From: Oegoconia quadripuncta | Lineage: Eukaryota; Arthropoda; Insecta; Lepidoptera; Autostichidae | NCBI GenBank assembly: GCA_949316235.1 | Contig: OX438748.1 | Location: forward strand, 32,606,836-32,670,835 | Direction of reading: 5' to 3' | Length of the DNA stretch: 64,000 nt | In this document: one piece after another, positions 20,389 through 30,406 of the stretch | Numbering within the stretch: the stretch's first letter is position 1 | Layout of the letters: each line of letters opens with the position of its first letter | Position numbers and translations under genes: made by a program | Notes under the pieces: generated by a model | Databases searched by the model: none | What the model saw: only the letters and a program-made list of their open reading frames with translations | What the model was told of the DNA's origin: nothing

Positions 20389-20595
20389 TCCGACTGCTGA
20401 ATCTAGGCAAAGATGCAAACAAGCAGAGTTGAGAGATTCTTTATCTATATAGTTACTCAAGGAGGCGGTGGAGGTATACATTAATTCCTCAATTAGCGAA
20501 ACTTTGTGTGTGATAAAGTGGAGTTTGTAGATTACTACTGTCAAATTTATCGACCATTGAATTTGTCCATCGTAACCTATGTACATCATTGTAGA
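20389..20595. other. Spacer
   Basis: A 95-codon minus-strand frame covers 20344-20631 but includes SINE-A tail and LINE tail sequence, so it is chance. Confidence 0.4.
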
Positions 20596-20880
20596 ATAGA
20601 ATAGAATACATTTATTTGTCGACCATGACACAAGTCACTTAACCTACATTATACACATATAATATGGTTAAAAGTAATACCAGGAAACGTGCCCCATATC
20701 AGGGGCAACGAAATGGTCCAGACTCAGCATGTGCTGTGGGTAGAAACCCGCAGCGCTGTTCATTCTGCCAGAACCATTGAGATACTCGTATGTGCGCATC
20801 TCAGGGCACACAAAATTGTATGATTTCACAGACATGGGAAAAGAACAATGGAAATCACAATCGTACAATTATTTTACCAA
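20596..20880 (-). mobile_element. LINE or SINE 3' end with TAGAA tail
   Basis: TAGAATAGAATAGAATACAT precedes a 270-bp moderately GC-rich stretch (CGTGCCCCATATCAGGGGC). A similar TATTCTATTCTAG lies at 28120. Likely a reverse-oriented retroelement 3' end; family unknown. Confidence 0.35.
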
Positions 20881-21338
20881 TTTCGCGGCTTACTTAAACA
20901 ACTAAGACTTAACTAATATCAATTAAGATTAATTTGTTAGTAGATGATAAATAATATCAACTAGTTAATAGATAAATTACAAATAAGCTAAGAAATACGA
21001 GTTAAATAATAGTATACCTATGTTTGGACACATGCCACTTCCACATTTTTATCATATTGCAAAGTTTTACCGAGATGGAGGAATTATTGTCAAGGTCGCC
21101 ATATGAAGAGAATCCATCTTGATTGGTCTGCTATGTGAAATAGGATTATTTTATGATATACATATGTCATTTAGAAATGATAGAGTATGTCGCCCTACAA
21201 ATCACAGTAATTCTAATGCTAATAGATTTTTCTGTTTCTTGGGTGGTTGTCTTTATAATAAAATAAATAGGGCACTATCTTCAAGTATGTACACGTGCAC
21301 TATCTTGTAAGGAAATAGTATATAAATAAAATAAAATT
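20881..21338. other. AT-rich spacer, nothing recognised
   Basis: About 450 bases. Confidence 0.45.
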
Positions 21339-21600
21339 GACGACTTGTTTGGTGTAGTGGTTAGCAACTCTGGCCACTACACCAAAAGGTTGCGGGTTCG
21401 AATCCCGCTAGGGGCATATTTTGTGTGATGAATACGAACATTTGTGCCCGAGTTATGGATGTTTTCATTTATAATAAGCATTTATTTACAAAAAAATGTA
21501 TGTATGTAGTATATCAACCATCTGGTATCCACAACACTAGTCTATAGTTGCTTACTGTGGAACTAGATGGCGCTGTGAGGATATTTATTTATTTGTTATT
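21339..21600 (+). mobile_element. SINE-C copy, full length
   Basis: GACTTGTTTGGTGTAGTGGT, GCGGGTTCGAATCCCGC, TAGGGGCATATTTTGTG, CGAGTTATGGATGTTTTC, ACCATCTGGTATCCACAAC, AACTAGATGGCGCTGTG and a TATTTATTTATTTG tail. The anticodon region carries CTGGCCACTACACCAAAAGG, which mirrors the head and could fold onto it. Confidence 0.8.
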
Positions 21601-21717
21601 TATTATTACCTCCTTTTTGATGTGCATTAATTTCATGTATCTACTTCATTTTCAATTATAAATAAATCTCCTATTATGTTGGGATATCGTATATCTAAAT
21701 ATATAAAGGAAGAAGCT

Positions 21718-21751
21718 GACTGACTGACTGACTGACTGACTGACTGACTGA
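21718..21751. repeat. (GACT)n microsatellite in Helitron 5' end
   Basis: Eight GACT units; a regular feature near the 5' end of insect Helitrons. Confidence 0.9.
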
Positions 21752-21786
21752 CATATCAACGCACAGGCCAAACCGCTGGGTCTAGA

Positions 21787-22260
21787 GTTTCCAAATTTGG
21801 CACGTAGGTTCCTTACGAGGTCTAGGGGAGCACTAAGAAAGGATTTTTCAAAATTCACCCTTTAAGGGGGTGAAACAGGGGTGGGAAGTTTGTATGAAGA
21901 AACAGTATAACTTGGACATTTCGACTATTTTCGAGTCGAAACTTCGCAAGAGTACTCCTAGAAACAAATAAGCTAATACGTGTTTTGAGATTTTTCGAAA
22001 AACAACCCCCTGGGTTGTGAAATGGGGGTTAAAACCTTAAAATCGATATTGGTGTCGTTATTTAGGTTTTATGGGATGTTGATTTTGAAAATGACATTTA
22101 TTTTAAGTTAACCCTCTAGGGTTGAGATAGGGGTGGGGGTTGATACCAAAAAAGTCAATATTGGTGTCATTATTTAGGTTTTTTGGGACGTTGATTACGA
22201 AAATGCCATTTGTTTTGAAGCTAACCCCTTGGGGTTAGAGAATGCGATAAGGGTGAGTTG
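21787..22260 (+). repeat. 470-bp direct duplication, copy 1
   Basis: From GAGTTTCCAAATTTGGCACG to GATAAGGGTGAGTTG. It matches copy 2 (22987-23460) base for base except for a few substitutions and small changes. Inside are units of about 105-115 bp that repeat the theme GGGTGGGGGTTGATACC, ATATTGGTGTC, TTATTTAGGTTTT, GGGACGTTGATT. Confidence 0.85.
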
Positions 22261-22545
22261 AGATTTTTCGAAAAACAGCCCCCTGGGGTGTGAAATGGGG
22301 GTTGAAACCATAAAATCGATATTGGTGTCGTTATTTAGGTTTTTTGGGATGTTGATTATGAAAATGACATTTATTTTAAGCCAACCCTCTAGGGGTGAGA
22401 TAGGGGTGGGGGATGATACCAAAAAAGTCTATATTGGTGTCGTTATTTAGGTTTTTTGGGACGTTGATTGCGAAAATGACATTTATTTTGAAGCTAACCC
22501 CTTACGGGTTGCGATAGTGGTAGGGGTTAAAATCACAAATTCAAA
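22261..22545 (+). repeat. Further tandem units of the same theme
   Basis: GATTTTTCGAAAAACAGCCC, then two more units with ATATTGGTGTCGTTATTTAG and GAAAATGACATTTATTTT, continuing the approximate 105-115-bp period. Confidence 0.7.
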
Positions 22546-22552
22546 TTGGTGT

Positions 22553-22756
22553 CGAAGTCGAAGAGTCAAAGTCTCAAATTCGAAGGCTGAAAGTCGAAGG
22601 CTCAAAGTCGAAGACTAAAAGTCGAAGACTCAAAGTCGAAGACTCAAAGTCGAAAGCTCAAAGTCGAAGGCTCAAAGTCGAAGGCTTAAAATCGAAGGCT
22701 CAAAGACGAAGGCTCAAAGTCGAAGGCTCAAAGTCGAAGACTCAAAGTCGAAAAGT
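22553..22756. repeat. 14-bp minisatellite (GTCGAAGGCTCAAA)n
   Basis: About fourteen units of GTCGAAGGCTCAAA or GTCGAAGACTCAAA with scattered changes. Confidence 0.9.
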
Positions 22757-22980
22757 AAAATTCATAGTCAAAGTCATGTCAAAGTCATAGTCAAAGTCAT
22801 AGTCAAAGTCATAGTCAAAGTCATAGTCATAGGCAAAGTCATAGTCAAAGTCATAGTCAATGTCAAAGTCATAGTCAAAGTCATAGTCAAAGTCAAAGTC
22901 GTAGTCAATGTCATAGTCGAAGTCATAGTCAAAGTCATAGTTAAAGTTTTAGTCAAAGTCATAGTCATAGTCAAAGGGGT
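22757..22980. repeat. 6/12-bp minisatellite (AGTCAAAGTCAT)n
   Basis: Alternating AGTCAA and AGTCAT hexamers. It follows the 14-bp array directly and shares the GTC-AAA core. The minus-strand MTLTMTLT frame is an artefact of it. Confidence 0.9.
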
Positions 22981-22986
22981 GAATAG

Positions 22987-23460
22987 AATTTCCAAATTTG
23001 GCACGTAGGTTCCTTACGAGGTCTAGGGGAGCACTAAGAAAGGATTTTTCAAAATTCACCCTTTAAGGGGGTGAAACAGGAGTGGGAAGTTTGTATGAAG
23101 AAACAGTATAACTTGGACATTTCGACTATTTTCGACTCGAAACTTCGCAAGAGTACTCCTAGGAACAAATAAGCTAATACGTGTTTTGAGATTTTTCGAA
23201 TTCAACCCCCTGGGTTGTGAAATGGGGGTTAAAACCATAAAATCGATATTGGTGTCGTTATTTAGGTTTTATGGGATGTTGATTATGAAAATGACATTTA
23301 TTTTAAGTTAACCCTCTAGGGTTGAGATAGGGGTGGGGGTTAATACCAAAAAAGTCAATATTGGTGTCATTATTTAGGTTTTTTGGGACGTTGATTACGA
23401 AAATGCCATTTGTTTTGAAGCTAACCCCTTGGGGTTAGAGAATGAGATAAGGGTGAGTTG
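22987..23460 (+). repeat. 470-bp direct duplication, copy 2
   Basis: Second copy of 21787-22260, ending at the same GGGTGAGTTG. The helicase reading frame starts at this point. Confidence 0.85.
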
Positions 23461-23913
23461 AACACTTTGAACCCACCGGGTATGCCATATCACAGACTTT
23501 TACTACGTGTGGGTGCACCTGTTATGTTATTGAGAAATTTAAAGCCACCCAAACTTTGTAACGGTACTAGGTTGCAAGTCAAGGCTTTGCACCGGAACGT
23601 AGTAGAGGCCACTATTTTAACAGGACCTGCTCAGGGAGAAACAGTGTTTGTACCGCGTATTCCATTAATACCAAATGATCTTCCCTTTGAATTCAAAAGG
23701 CTTCAGTTTCCACTAAAGGTCTGTTTTGCCATGACAATAAATAAGTCGCAGGGGCAAACTCTCAAATTCGCCGGAGTAGACCTACGACAGGACTGTTTCT
23801 CTCACGGTCAGTTCTATGTGGCAGGCTCACGTGTAAGTTCACCTCAAAGTTTGGTTCTATTGCTACCACCTTCAAACATGGCAAAAAATGTTGTTTATAA
23901 GGAAGTACTTTAA
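23458..23913 (+). pseudogene. Helitron helicase, C-terminal remnant (PIF1-like)
   Basis: Last part of a Helitron Rep-helicase, whose full protein normally has a Rep nuclease followed by a PIF1-type superfamily 1B helicase and exceeds 1300 residues. The 150 residues left begin NTLNPPGMPYHRLLLRVG, carry APVMLLRNLKPPKLCNGTRL, a helicase motif VCFAMTINKSQGQTL (motif V/VI region, about residues 88-102) and YVAGSRVSSPQSLVLLL. The Walker A and Walker B motifs and the Rep domain are absent. The apparent first codon is TTG or ATG within sequence fused to the duplication, so there is no native start. It ends at a normal TAA. Non-functional relic. Confidence 0.8.
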
Positions 23914-24104
23914 TAAATATGGTATAAATATGGGTTTTATAATAAAACACCAACATGGTTCCACATACCCGTTATCTGCCCAGGGTCTTTTCCTCTTTGA
24001 GATAAACTCTACATGGTAATTTTTCTGCTGAATGTATTCCGTGGGAAAGTAATAAAGTGTTGATTCATGTAGTCTACGCGGACGAAGTCGCGGGCAGCTG
24101 CTAG

Positions 24105-24329
24105 TATGGATATATCTATCCAATATCTAAACGCAGTCTTAAGTTATTTGCTTAAGAAAACCAATGCCATTTGAAACTTGCAAATCCGGATGGATTATAC
24201 CTATCCATTACGGAGAAGTTATTCAGAGATAATGATGGTAATACGCAATCATGTAAGTTAGTACACTTATGCAGTTTTTATTAGAGATTATTGAACTCGC
24301 TTTGTACTTTTTTTAAAAAAATAACATGT
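24105..24329. other. Spacer, nothing recognised
   Basis: Plain flank between the Helitron and a LINE tail. Confidence 0.4.
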
Positions 24330-24402
24330 TGGCTTTCAATAAGTGATATTTTTGTATCCTACATTGAATAAAATATTTTTTATTTGATTTGATTTGACTG
24401 AG
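24330..24402 (+). repeat. LINE 3' tail
   Basis: TTTCAATAAGTGATATTTTT, CATTGAATAAAATATTTTTT and ATTTGATTTGATTTGAC; the reverse complement lies at 2294-2345. Confidence 0.55.
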
Positions 24403-24587
24403 TTTGTGTGAAGAAATCCGTAGACGAATGAAATAGCCCAGCGGATTAGTAAGTTGAAGTGGCACTGGGCAGGGCACATAGCTTGATGATACAAGTGTTA
24501 TATTGTTTTGTAGTTATATTGTTTTATATTTTATATTCTAGTCAAATAATTTAAACCATATTTAAATACATTTCTAATAATACTAGC

Positions 24588-24867
24588 TTTCCGCCCGCTG
24601 CTTTGTCTGCCACATGGATGAACGGTTTTGAATGAAATTTGGTATATAGGTAGAATATAAACCGGATTAAAACATAGGATATTTATAACCCCATAAAGTG
24701 AGCACTACTTCTACCATTTTCTGTAACTGTATTTTCTTTTCTGTTGTGCAATAAAGTAAAATAAAAGTATTTGTATTGTATTGTAGTTCTCGCGGGATAA
24801 ACAAATTAAACATAGCCGCGATAAAGTTATTCCACGCAGGCGAAGCCGCGGGCGAAAAGCTAGTATG
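24588..24867 (+). mobile_element. Helitron-like element with LINE tail inside
   Basis: Ends CCACGCAGGCGAAGCCGCGG, GCGAAAAG, CTAGT and, at the left, starts ACTAGCTTTCCGCCCGC, an inverted copy of such an end. The body ATGAAATTTGGTATATAGG, TAGAATATAAACCGGATTAA, AGTGAGCACTACTTC and TCGCGGGATAAACAAATT matches 53364-53530 read on the minus strand. A T/A-rich LINE tail (TTTCTGTTGTGCAATAAAG, about 24712-24785) interrupts it. Confidence 0.6.
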
Positions 24868-25096
24868 CAATAAAGTATCTACTAAAGAAGACAAAAGATT
24901 ATTCCGTAATATATTATTCATCTCTTCTAACGTATAGCTAACACATCAGTTAGCATCGATTATTCGCAACTGGTCCCGGACTACCACGAGACCATCGACA
25001 AAATAATCTGTCAACTTGTTGCATAGATTACAATAATGTCAATGCGGAAATTTATAGAGTTGTTTAAACATTAAAAAGCCACGGGTGTTGTTAGAT
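24868..25096. other. Spacer, nothing recognised
   Basis: About 230 bases. Confidence 0.4.
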
Positions 25097-25262
25097 TCTT
25101 TTTTTTTATGCACTACGGATTGGCACTTGACCTCAATCACGTTTGATGTTAAGTGAAGATGAGGTCGAAGGTGGAAGCGTACTGACCCGGAAACCCCAAC
25201 ACATTTGGGGGACTGGCTATCTTATCTCTGACAACCGGAACACAACAATGCTATTAACATTA
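25097..25262 (-). mobile_element. SINE-A copy, 5' truncated
   Basis: T run, GACCTCAATCACGTTTGATG, TGACCCGGAAACCCCAAC, CTGACAACCGGAACACAAC, ending at GCTATTAACAT. Confidence 0.8.
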
Positions 25263-26404
25263 TTAGCTATGTGAGATATTTTACAGGGACAGAGCGACGA
25301 CGTTCAGAAATTACCCCCATTACTGTCTGTTCGCAAGTTGTGCTGTATTGTGTATCATCATCATGTTAGCCGAAAGACGTCCACTGCTGATCAAAGGTAT
25401 TGTGTATGGTTTAACAAAATTGCAATTTACACTGAATGTATGAATTTTATTTTATTTTTATTTATTGAAGACAACCAACAGCAGTTTCAAACATACTTGA
25501 CCAGATATACATGAGTAAAATATCCTAACCAATGAGAGGATGTCCTAATAATAAGCAAAAATTATAAAAATTACCGAAGAAACTACGCTGAGCAGATAGA
25601 CCGCTCATATATGTATTTTTGTAAAGACGTAAAGTTTCGTGCATATGCGAATAAAGATTAGTACACATTTAAATTGAGGATTCATATACGTATATGGCAG
25701 AGATTCGCTCATGTATGATGAAAATCAGATGTTTTTGGATTTTTTTGTAATTATTGCGCACTTCAACACAAATATTTACTGGGTGCGCGTGATACATCTT
25801 CGGCTACATCGTCACTTTCCATCCGCTGAGATTGTAGTCATACGCAAAACCAGTGTTTTATAAAAAAAAAAAACTTCGTTTTATCAAAAGTGGTAAGCCT
25901 CTTCCTTAGTTAAGTTATCGTGTGTGAATCATAGACTTAATATTGACGGATAGCATCACTGATTTATAAAATCATTTTTATAATTGTATTCGAAAAAAAC
26001 AACGATTAAATTTTTAAAAATGCTGACTCAAGTAGATCGAAATACAGAAGTTGTACGTCAACGTACACAAGAACATGCCGGGTTTGAACCTGTGACCTCG
26101 CTTATAATGTGTCGTCTATCGACCAGCAATAAACATTGAAAACACGGGAAACAACCTATAACAAAGAACTTCCTCTGGGCGGTACTCGGTGTAATCATAC
26201 ATTGCCGAGGATATTAATTTAATTATGGGGTATTTAATATCTCTCTATAGTTCCCAACAGGTCAACCGCATTGGGTTACTGGTTATAAATCCAAAGCGTA
26301 GTCCTACAAGATTTTTGACTCCTGCTGCGATGGGATTCTAATCACTAATATTTACAACTCCGGTTGAAAGCTTGTGGAGGCTGCTAAAAATATAAATTTT
26401 GATG
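25263..26404. other. Spacer with old repeat traces
   Basis: AGACGTCCACTGCTGATC at 25377 is a LINE 3' trace. TTTTATTTTATTTTTATTTATT at 25446 marks a minus-strand retroelement tail. CCGGGTTTGAACCTGTGACC at 26079 looks like a tRNA-derived head but cannot be folded. No gene. Confidence 0.4.
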
Positions 26405-26690
26405 TCATGTCTTGACAATATTAGAGTTTGCGGCGCTTGCAGTGGAAACATTGGGCCCGTGGTCTTCTGGCACGAAACAATTTGTAAAGGATTTATCCGT
26501 TAGACTGGTCCACGCCTCTGGAGATGTGAGAGCTGGTGCCTACTTTGCTCAGCAGCTGAGCTTATACATTCAGCGGGGCAATAGCGCTAGCGTACTAGGT
26601 ACTATGCCTCACGGAAGTGAGTTGGCCGGCGTATTTTTTCTATAAGATACAGGTATTGTGTTTTATAAATTTGTTGTTTCATGTACATAT
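26405..26690 (+). pseudogene. LINE-F 3' end
   Basis: A 77-codon frame reads VETLGPWSSGTKQFVKDLSV then HASGDVRAGAYFAQQLSLYI, IQRGNSASVLGTMPHG and a stop. This is the C-terminus of a LINE reverse-transcriptase frame known in moths (GPWG...GDQRAG.Y..QR.S.A.QRGNA.S..GT.P). A second copy with almost the same DNA is at 52824-53060. Both are 5'-truncated; the end after the stop is ATAAATTTGTTGTTTC. Confidence 0.65.
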
Positions 26691-26955
26691 TAAATTAAAG
26701 TTACCACTGTGAATTTTATTGCATTGTAAGATGCTAAAATCTCCTAATACAATTTTCTAAAAAATGAATCAATGGCTACTTTAGCTTTTCAAAAAATTTT
26801 TTATTAAGTCGTTGTATTAGCCCTTGGAGAAATTTTTCATAAATATAAAGCATTTATTGATCGATCGAAATAGAGGAGTTCCAAGTGTATTCTCCGACGC
26901 AACGAAATTCATAGTGGTAATTTTAATCTAATAGTCTAATAAAATAAGCGGCTGA
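26691..26955. other. AT-rich spacer
   Basis: Nothing recognised. Confidence 0.4.
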
Positions 26956-27390
26956 TAAAATGCTATGTATGGAGTATAGCTTTATACGGCTGTGAGACAT
27001 GGACATTAATACAAAGGGATAGGGAAAGGTTAGAGGCATTCGAGATGTGGTGCTGGAGACGAATGGAGGGAATAAGCTGAACCGAGAAGAGAACAAATGA
27101 AGAGGTGTTAAAGATGGTAAAGAAGAAAAGATGCCTGTTCGTCACAGTTGAGAACCGAAGAGGAAAGATGATAGGTCACTTGATACGACACGATATTTTT
27201 TTAAAGAACAGAATTGAGGGAAAGTTTGAAGGAAAGAGAGAAAGGGGAAGATCTAGGCGTAATTACTTTGACCAAATGAAAGAAAAGGTGAATGTCGTGT
27301 CGTACCAAGAGGTTAAAACGAGGGCGGTAAGTAGAGAGACATGGTCATTACTCCATCGACAAGAGCATAGCTCTTAAATTGAAGAAGAAG
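26956..27390 (+). pseudogene. LINE-C fragment (RTE-like RT C-terminus)
   Basis: Reads CETWTLIQRDRERLEAFEMW-like residues (one frame), a stop, then TEKRTNEEVLKMVKKKRCLF, RRGKMIGHLIRHDIFLKNR, IEGKFEGKRERGRSRRNY and VVSYQEVKTRAVSRETWSLL. This order (YG.ETWT, FEMWCWRRM, GHLIRHD, IEGK..GKR.RGR) is the RTE-type C-terminal region. 31190-31545 is a second copy. Broken by a TGA after WRRMEGIS. Confidence 0.75.
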
Positions 27391-27883
27391 AAGTCTAAAT
27401 ACCTATACTATATGTAAAGCAAGCTACCGATTTATTAGAAAACATTTTTATTCTATCACTGACAGGTAGAGTACCATATATGCAACAAATCACTGTCTTT
27501 ATATTTATAGGGAGTTAAAAGTGTATCCTTACTGGACTTATCTAGGTACTTTATTGAATAAACCACTGGCAGCCATTAGAATTACCTTTAGCGAGTATTC
27601 TAAAATTGTAAAACGCGGGGGCGCTACGCGGGCGGAACGCAGCCATCAAATACGTTATTTCGAATTACTGTATTGTCAGTAGACGCCAACAGTGAAAGTC
27701 GTAATAGGCCGTTTTATAGCTCGAAAGTTAGTTAAAATATTAATTGCGGTTTACTGTATTTTAAGCGTTGCTAAATGATGATAATAATTCGATTTTCTTG
27801 GAGAAATCTGCGCTAGGATTATTGAATGCAATCGTTGGTACTAACAAATAAATTATAAGTAAACCGCATCCGTCATATATATA
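27391..27883. other. Spacer, nothing recognised
   Basis: About 490 bases; 27615-27650 is somewhat GC-rich (AAACGCGGGGGCGCTACGCG) without a clear frame. Confidence 0.4.
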
Positions 27884-27884
27884 G

Positions 27885-28050
27885 GTCGCGGGTTCGATCC
27901 TCAGCGGGGTACATGTTTAGTACTCGATTTGGTTGGTGGTGGGGCGTTTTAAATGTCCGCCTGGCTAGCTACCACCCTGCGTCAAACAGCAATGTTAAGC
28001 ATTGTTGTGTTCTGTTTGTCAGAGATAAGCTAACCAGTCCCCAAATTTAG
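27885..28050 (+). mobile_element. SINE-A copy, both ends truncated
   Basis: GGTCGCGGGTTCGATCCTCA, TCGATTTGGTTGGTGGTGGG, TAGCTACCACCCTGCGTC and AGAGATAAGCTAACCAGTCC; the 3' third is missing. Confidence 0.75.
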
Positions 28051-29075
28051 GATGAAACTGAATTAGGAGGATTTTATTGTAATAACACCGAATGTTATGT
28101 ACATTCAAGAGCAAATAAATCATATTCTATTCTAGTGCTCATGGTAACAAAATAAACTAGCCCAAATTCGACTATTTTGCCATTTACCATCAGGGAGTTC
28201 CAGTCCTTACATCCCGGGTCCACCATCGGAGATGGTATCATAATTTTGCATTGTTATCGAATTTACCAAAATTCAGCTCACTCAAATACGAGCAAGGGAT
28301 TGAAAAATCCTTTGCAAATTTTGAAATGGACAAGTTACATAAAAAAATAAAATTTTTTTTCTTCACAAGAGCACAAATATTTCTAGTGCAGAATACAATA
28401 ATCCACTACTATGGAGACGAGTGCCTATACTAGGAGGGTCCTGTACTACAGGATACCGGCCTCCAAACAAGAAGAATTTGTTCGCTTCCTTTCCCATTTG
28501 ATTAAATTGAAATCTTATACTTTCATCTAACAACTATATAATTTGGAAACTATTACATAGTTCGTATAGGACTGATTTGGATGTATCTACTTACGTTTAT
28601 GTATGTAAATAGGTATAATTATGTATATATTTATTGTAGTTATAGGTCATAAGTGAAGTAAATTTTTTAGCCAAATTGTGAAAATTGATTTGCTTTGTAT
28701 ACGCCCAGTTAATGTGTTATTTGGGCAATACCTAGATAAGTCCAGCTTTGTACTTAATTTTAAGTTAGTTATCGTAAGTTTGTAAAGTTTATGAAGTACA
28801 ATCAAGTGTTTACAAACAAACTGATGCCCGTTGAAACATACAAAATGTCACAGTAGCAGTAAATGTCACAAGGCGGTGTCTATTTTCTGCGAACAACCCA
28901 TTAAAAACAATTGGGTGTGATCACGAATCATTCGTTTCGGCAGAAAAATTTTGGAAGAACAATTAGGTAATTGCAAACTCTTTGCTCTATAAATAGACTG
29001 ACCATGAGAGAACCGACGACCGTTCATTACTCGTACTAGCATATATTCTCCACTGCTGAGAATTTGCTCATATTT
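28051..29075. other. AT-rich spacer, nothing recognised
   Basis: About 1 kb. CAAATAAATCATATTCTATTC at 28103-28125 may be a retroelement tail. The 60-codon frame at 28251-28433 has no motif. Confidence 0.4.
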
Positions 29076-29078
29076 ACT

Positions 29079-29262
29079 TGCAATTTTTTTTTTTTTTTTT
29101 ATAAGAGAGGGCGGCAAACGAGCATGCGGGTCACCTGATGGAAAGCAATCACCGCCGCCCATGGACACCCGCAACACCAAAAGGGTCACAGATGCGTTGC
29201 CGGCCTTTGAGGAAGGTGTAGGCTCGTTTCTTGAAGGTTCCAATGTCGTACTCGTTCGTACT
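29079..29262 (-). pseudogene. LINE-E 3' end with poly(A)
   Basis: The T run at 29083-29100 is the poly(A). The minus frame reads [20 protein letters not shown] and GVAGVHGRR in one frame, or [20 protein letters not shown] in another. 5'-truncated; the same end is at 14242, 54572 and 61972. Confidence 0.7.
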
Positions 29263-29835
29263 TGCAATTACATTAACCTGCTCAGAAAAAAAAGGAATAA
29301 TCTCAAAATTTCGTTTTCGCATGCGATTCAAAATCGATCAACTCAATGCTCTCCAGGAAGCGGAAGAAAATAACAATAAAATAACAAAGCGAGTGGTCAA
29401 AATAACAATTGGAAAGTTGCGGAAAAATGTTTGATTAACTTTTGATATTTCGCATTGATTGAAATTATTTGACCAATTTTTTATTCGTAAAATTACTTAT
29501 TCACTAAATTATTTATCATTGCTTAGTTTGACTCACTATTTACTTTTAAGTCTAGATTGTATGATGATTATTATTTAATAGTGACTTTCCCACCTAATTT
29601 ATTTAAAAAAAGAATTGTAATGAAAAATGTGAACCTGTAATTGGCATAACTTTGGCTTATAGATTTTGTGTAATATTTTTTATAATGATGCTGTTGATTC
29701 TGTATTATCAATAAAATAAAATAAAATAAAAAAAAATACTATTCAAAAACCAAAAATCCCGACAGTATATTTTGTATTTTGAGAGCGCTAATAAATAATA
29801 ATAAATAATAATAAGAATATGGAAATATACATACA
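29263..29835. other. AT-rich spacer
   Basis: CAATAAAATAAAATAAAATA at 29708 and AAACCAAAAATCCCGACAG at 29747 are retroelement tail traces. No gene. Confidence 0.4.
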
Positions 29836-29837
29836 TA

Positions 29838-29948
29838 TATAAAGTCACGCCTGTTTCCCGTAGGGGTAGGCAAAGACCAAAGACTTCCACTTGCTTTCGA
29901 TCCTGACACACTTTTGCTTCATTCACTCTCATAAACTTGAGAAATACA
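29838..29948 (-). repeat. LINE-B 3' fragment
   Basis: AAGTCACGCCTGTTTCCCGT, AGAGACCAAAGACTTCCACTT-like sequence and TTGCTTCATTCACTCTCAT match the 3' part of 3905-4020. Confidence 0.55.
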
Positions 29949-30029
29949 CAATGTAAATACAAGATATAAAAATAAACTTGCTGTCCATAGCCGTCGCTTA
30001 CACAAAGTCACTAAGTCATTCAAGGGACA

Positions 30030-30406
30030 ATGTATACGATTTTATAATAAGGTTCCGGTAGACATTCAAAATTTGCCTTTAAATAAATTTAAAACAACCA
30101 TTAAACGGAAACTATGTGCCAAAGGCTATTATAAAATTTCTGACTATCTGTGTGATAAGAATGCATGGACATGAACGGCATGCTCGGCAATATCCAGTAT
30201 ATTTTATTCTTATTTTTCTTTATCGAATCATAAATTTAACAATTATTTCAAATTGTATTTGTATTGACTTATTTAAAAAGAGCAACCCCTGAGTTTCTTG
30301 CTCGTTCTTCTCTGGGGAGACTGCCTAGTGAAGGAGCCTGTATGTCTTTACGATTTCAAATGTTATTCTTACGGAATATAAAACATTTTTGATTTGATTT
30401 GATTTA
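30030..30406 (+). pseudogene. LINE-A 3' end (Jockey/CR1-like)
   Basis: RFYNKVPVDIQNLPLNKFKT, then IKRKLCAKGYYKISDYLCDK (close copy of the 42865-43330 frame) and a 3' untranslated part with AAAGAGCAACCCCTGAGTTT and CTTGCTCGTTCTTCTCTGGG, ending ATTTGATTTGATTTGATTT. 5'-truncated. Confidence 0.7.

Larger units (their letters stand above)
21694..24104 (+). mobile_element. Helitron, partly decayed, with helicase end
   Basis: Begins TCTAAATATATAAAGGAAG followed by GACT repeats, a start typical of insect Helitrons, and ends CTACGCGGACGAAGTCGCGG, GCAGCTG, CTAG. It is flanked by A on the left and T on the right, the AT target of Helitrons. 2.4 kb. It keeps only the last 150 codons of the Rep-helicase protein. 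Most of the 5' part is made of CCCCTNGGGG-rich units, a 470-bp duplication and two minisatellites. It cannot move by itself. Confidence 0.75.

Noticed and set aside
22553..22980. CRISPR-like array
   Set aside because: Units are contiguous, with no unique spacers; it is a minisatellite in a eukaryotic Helitron.
22774..23004. 76-codon MTLTMTLT frame
   Set aside because: Pure product of the AGTCAA/AGTCAT minisatellite.
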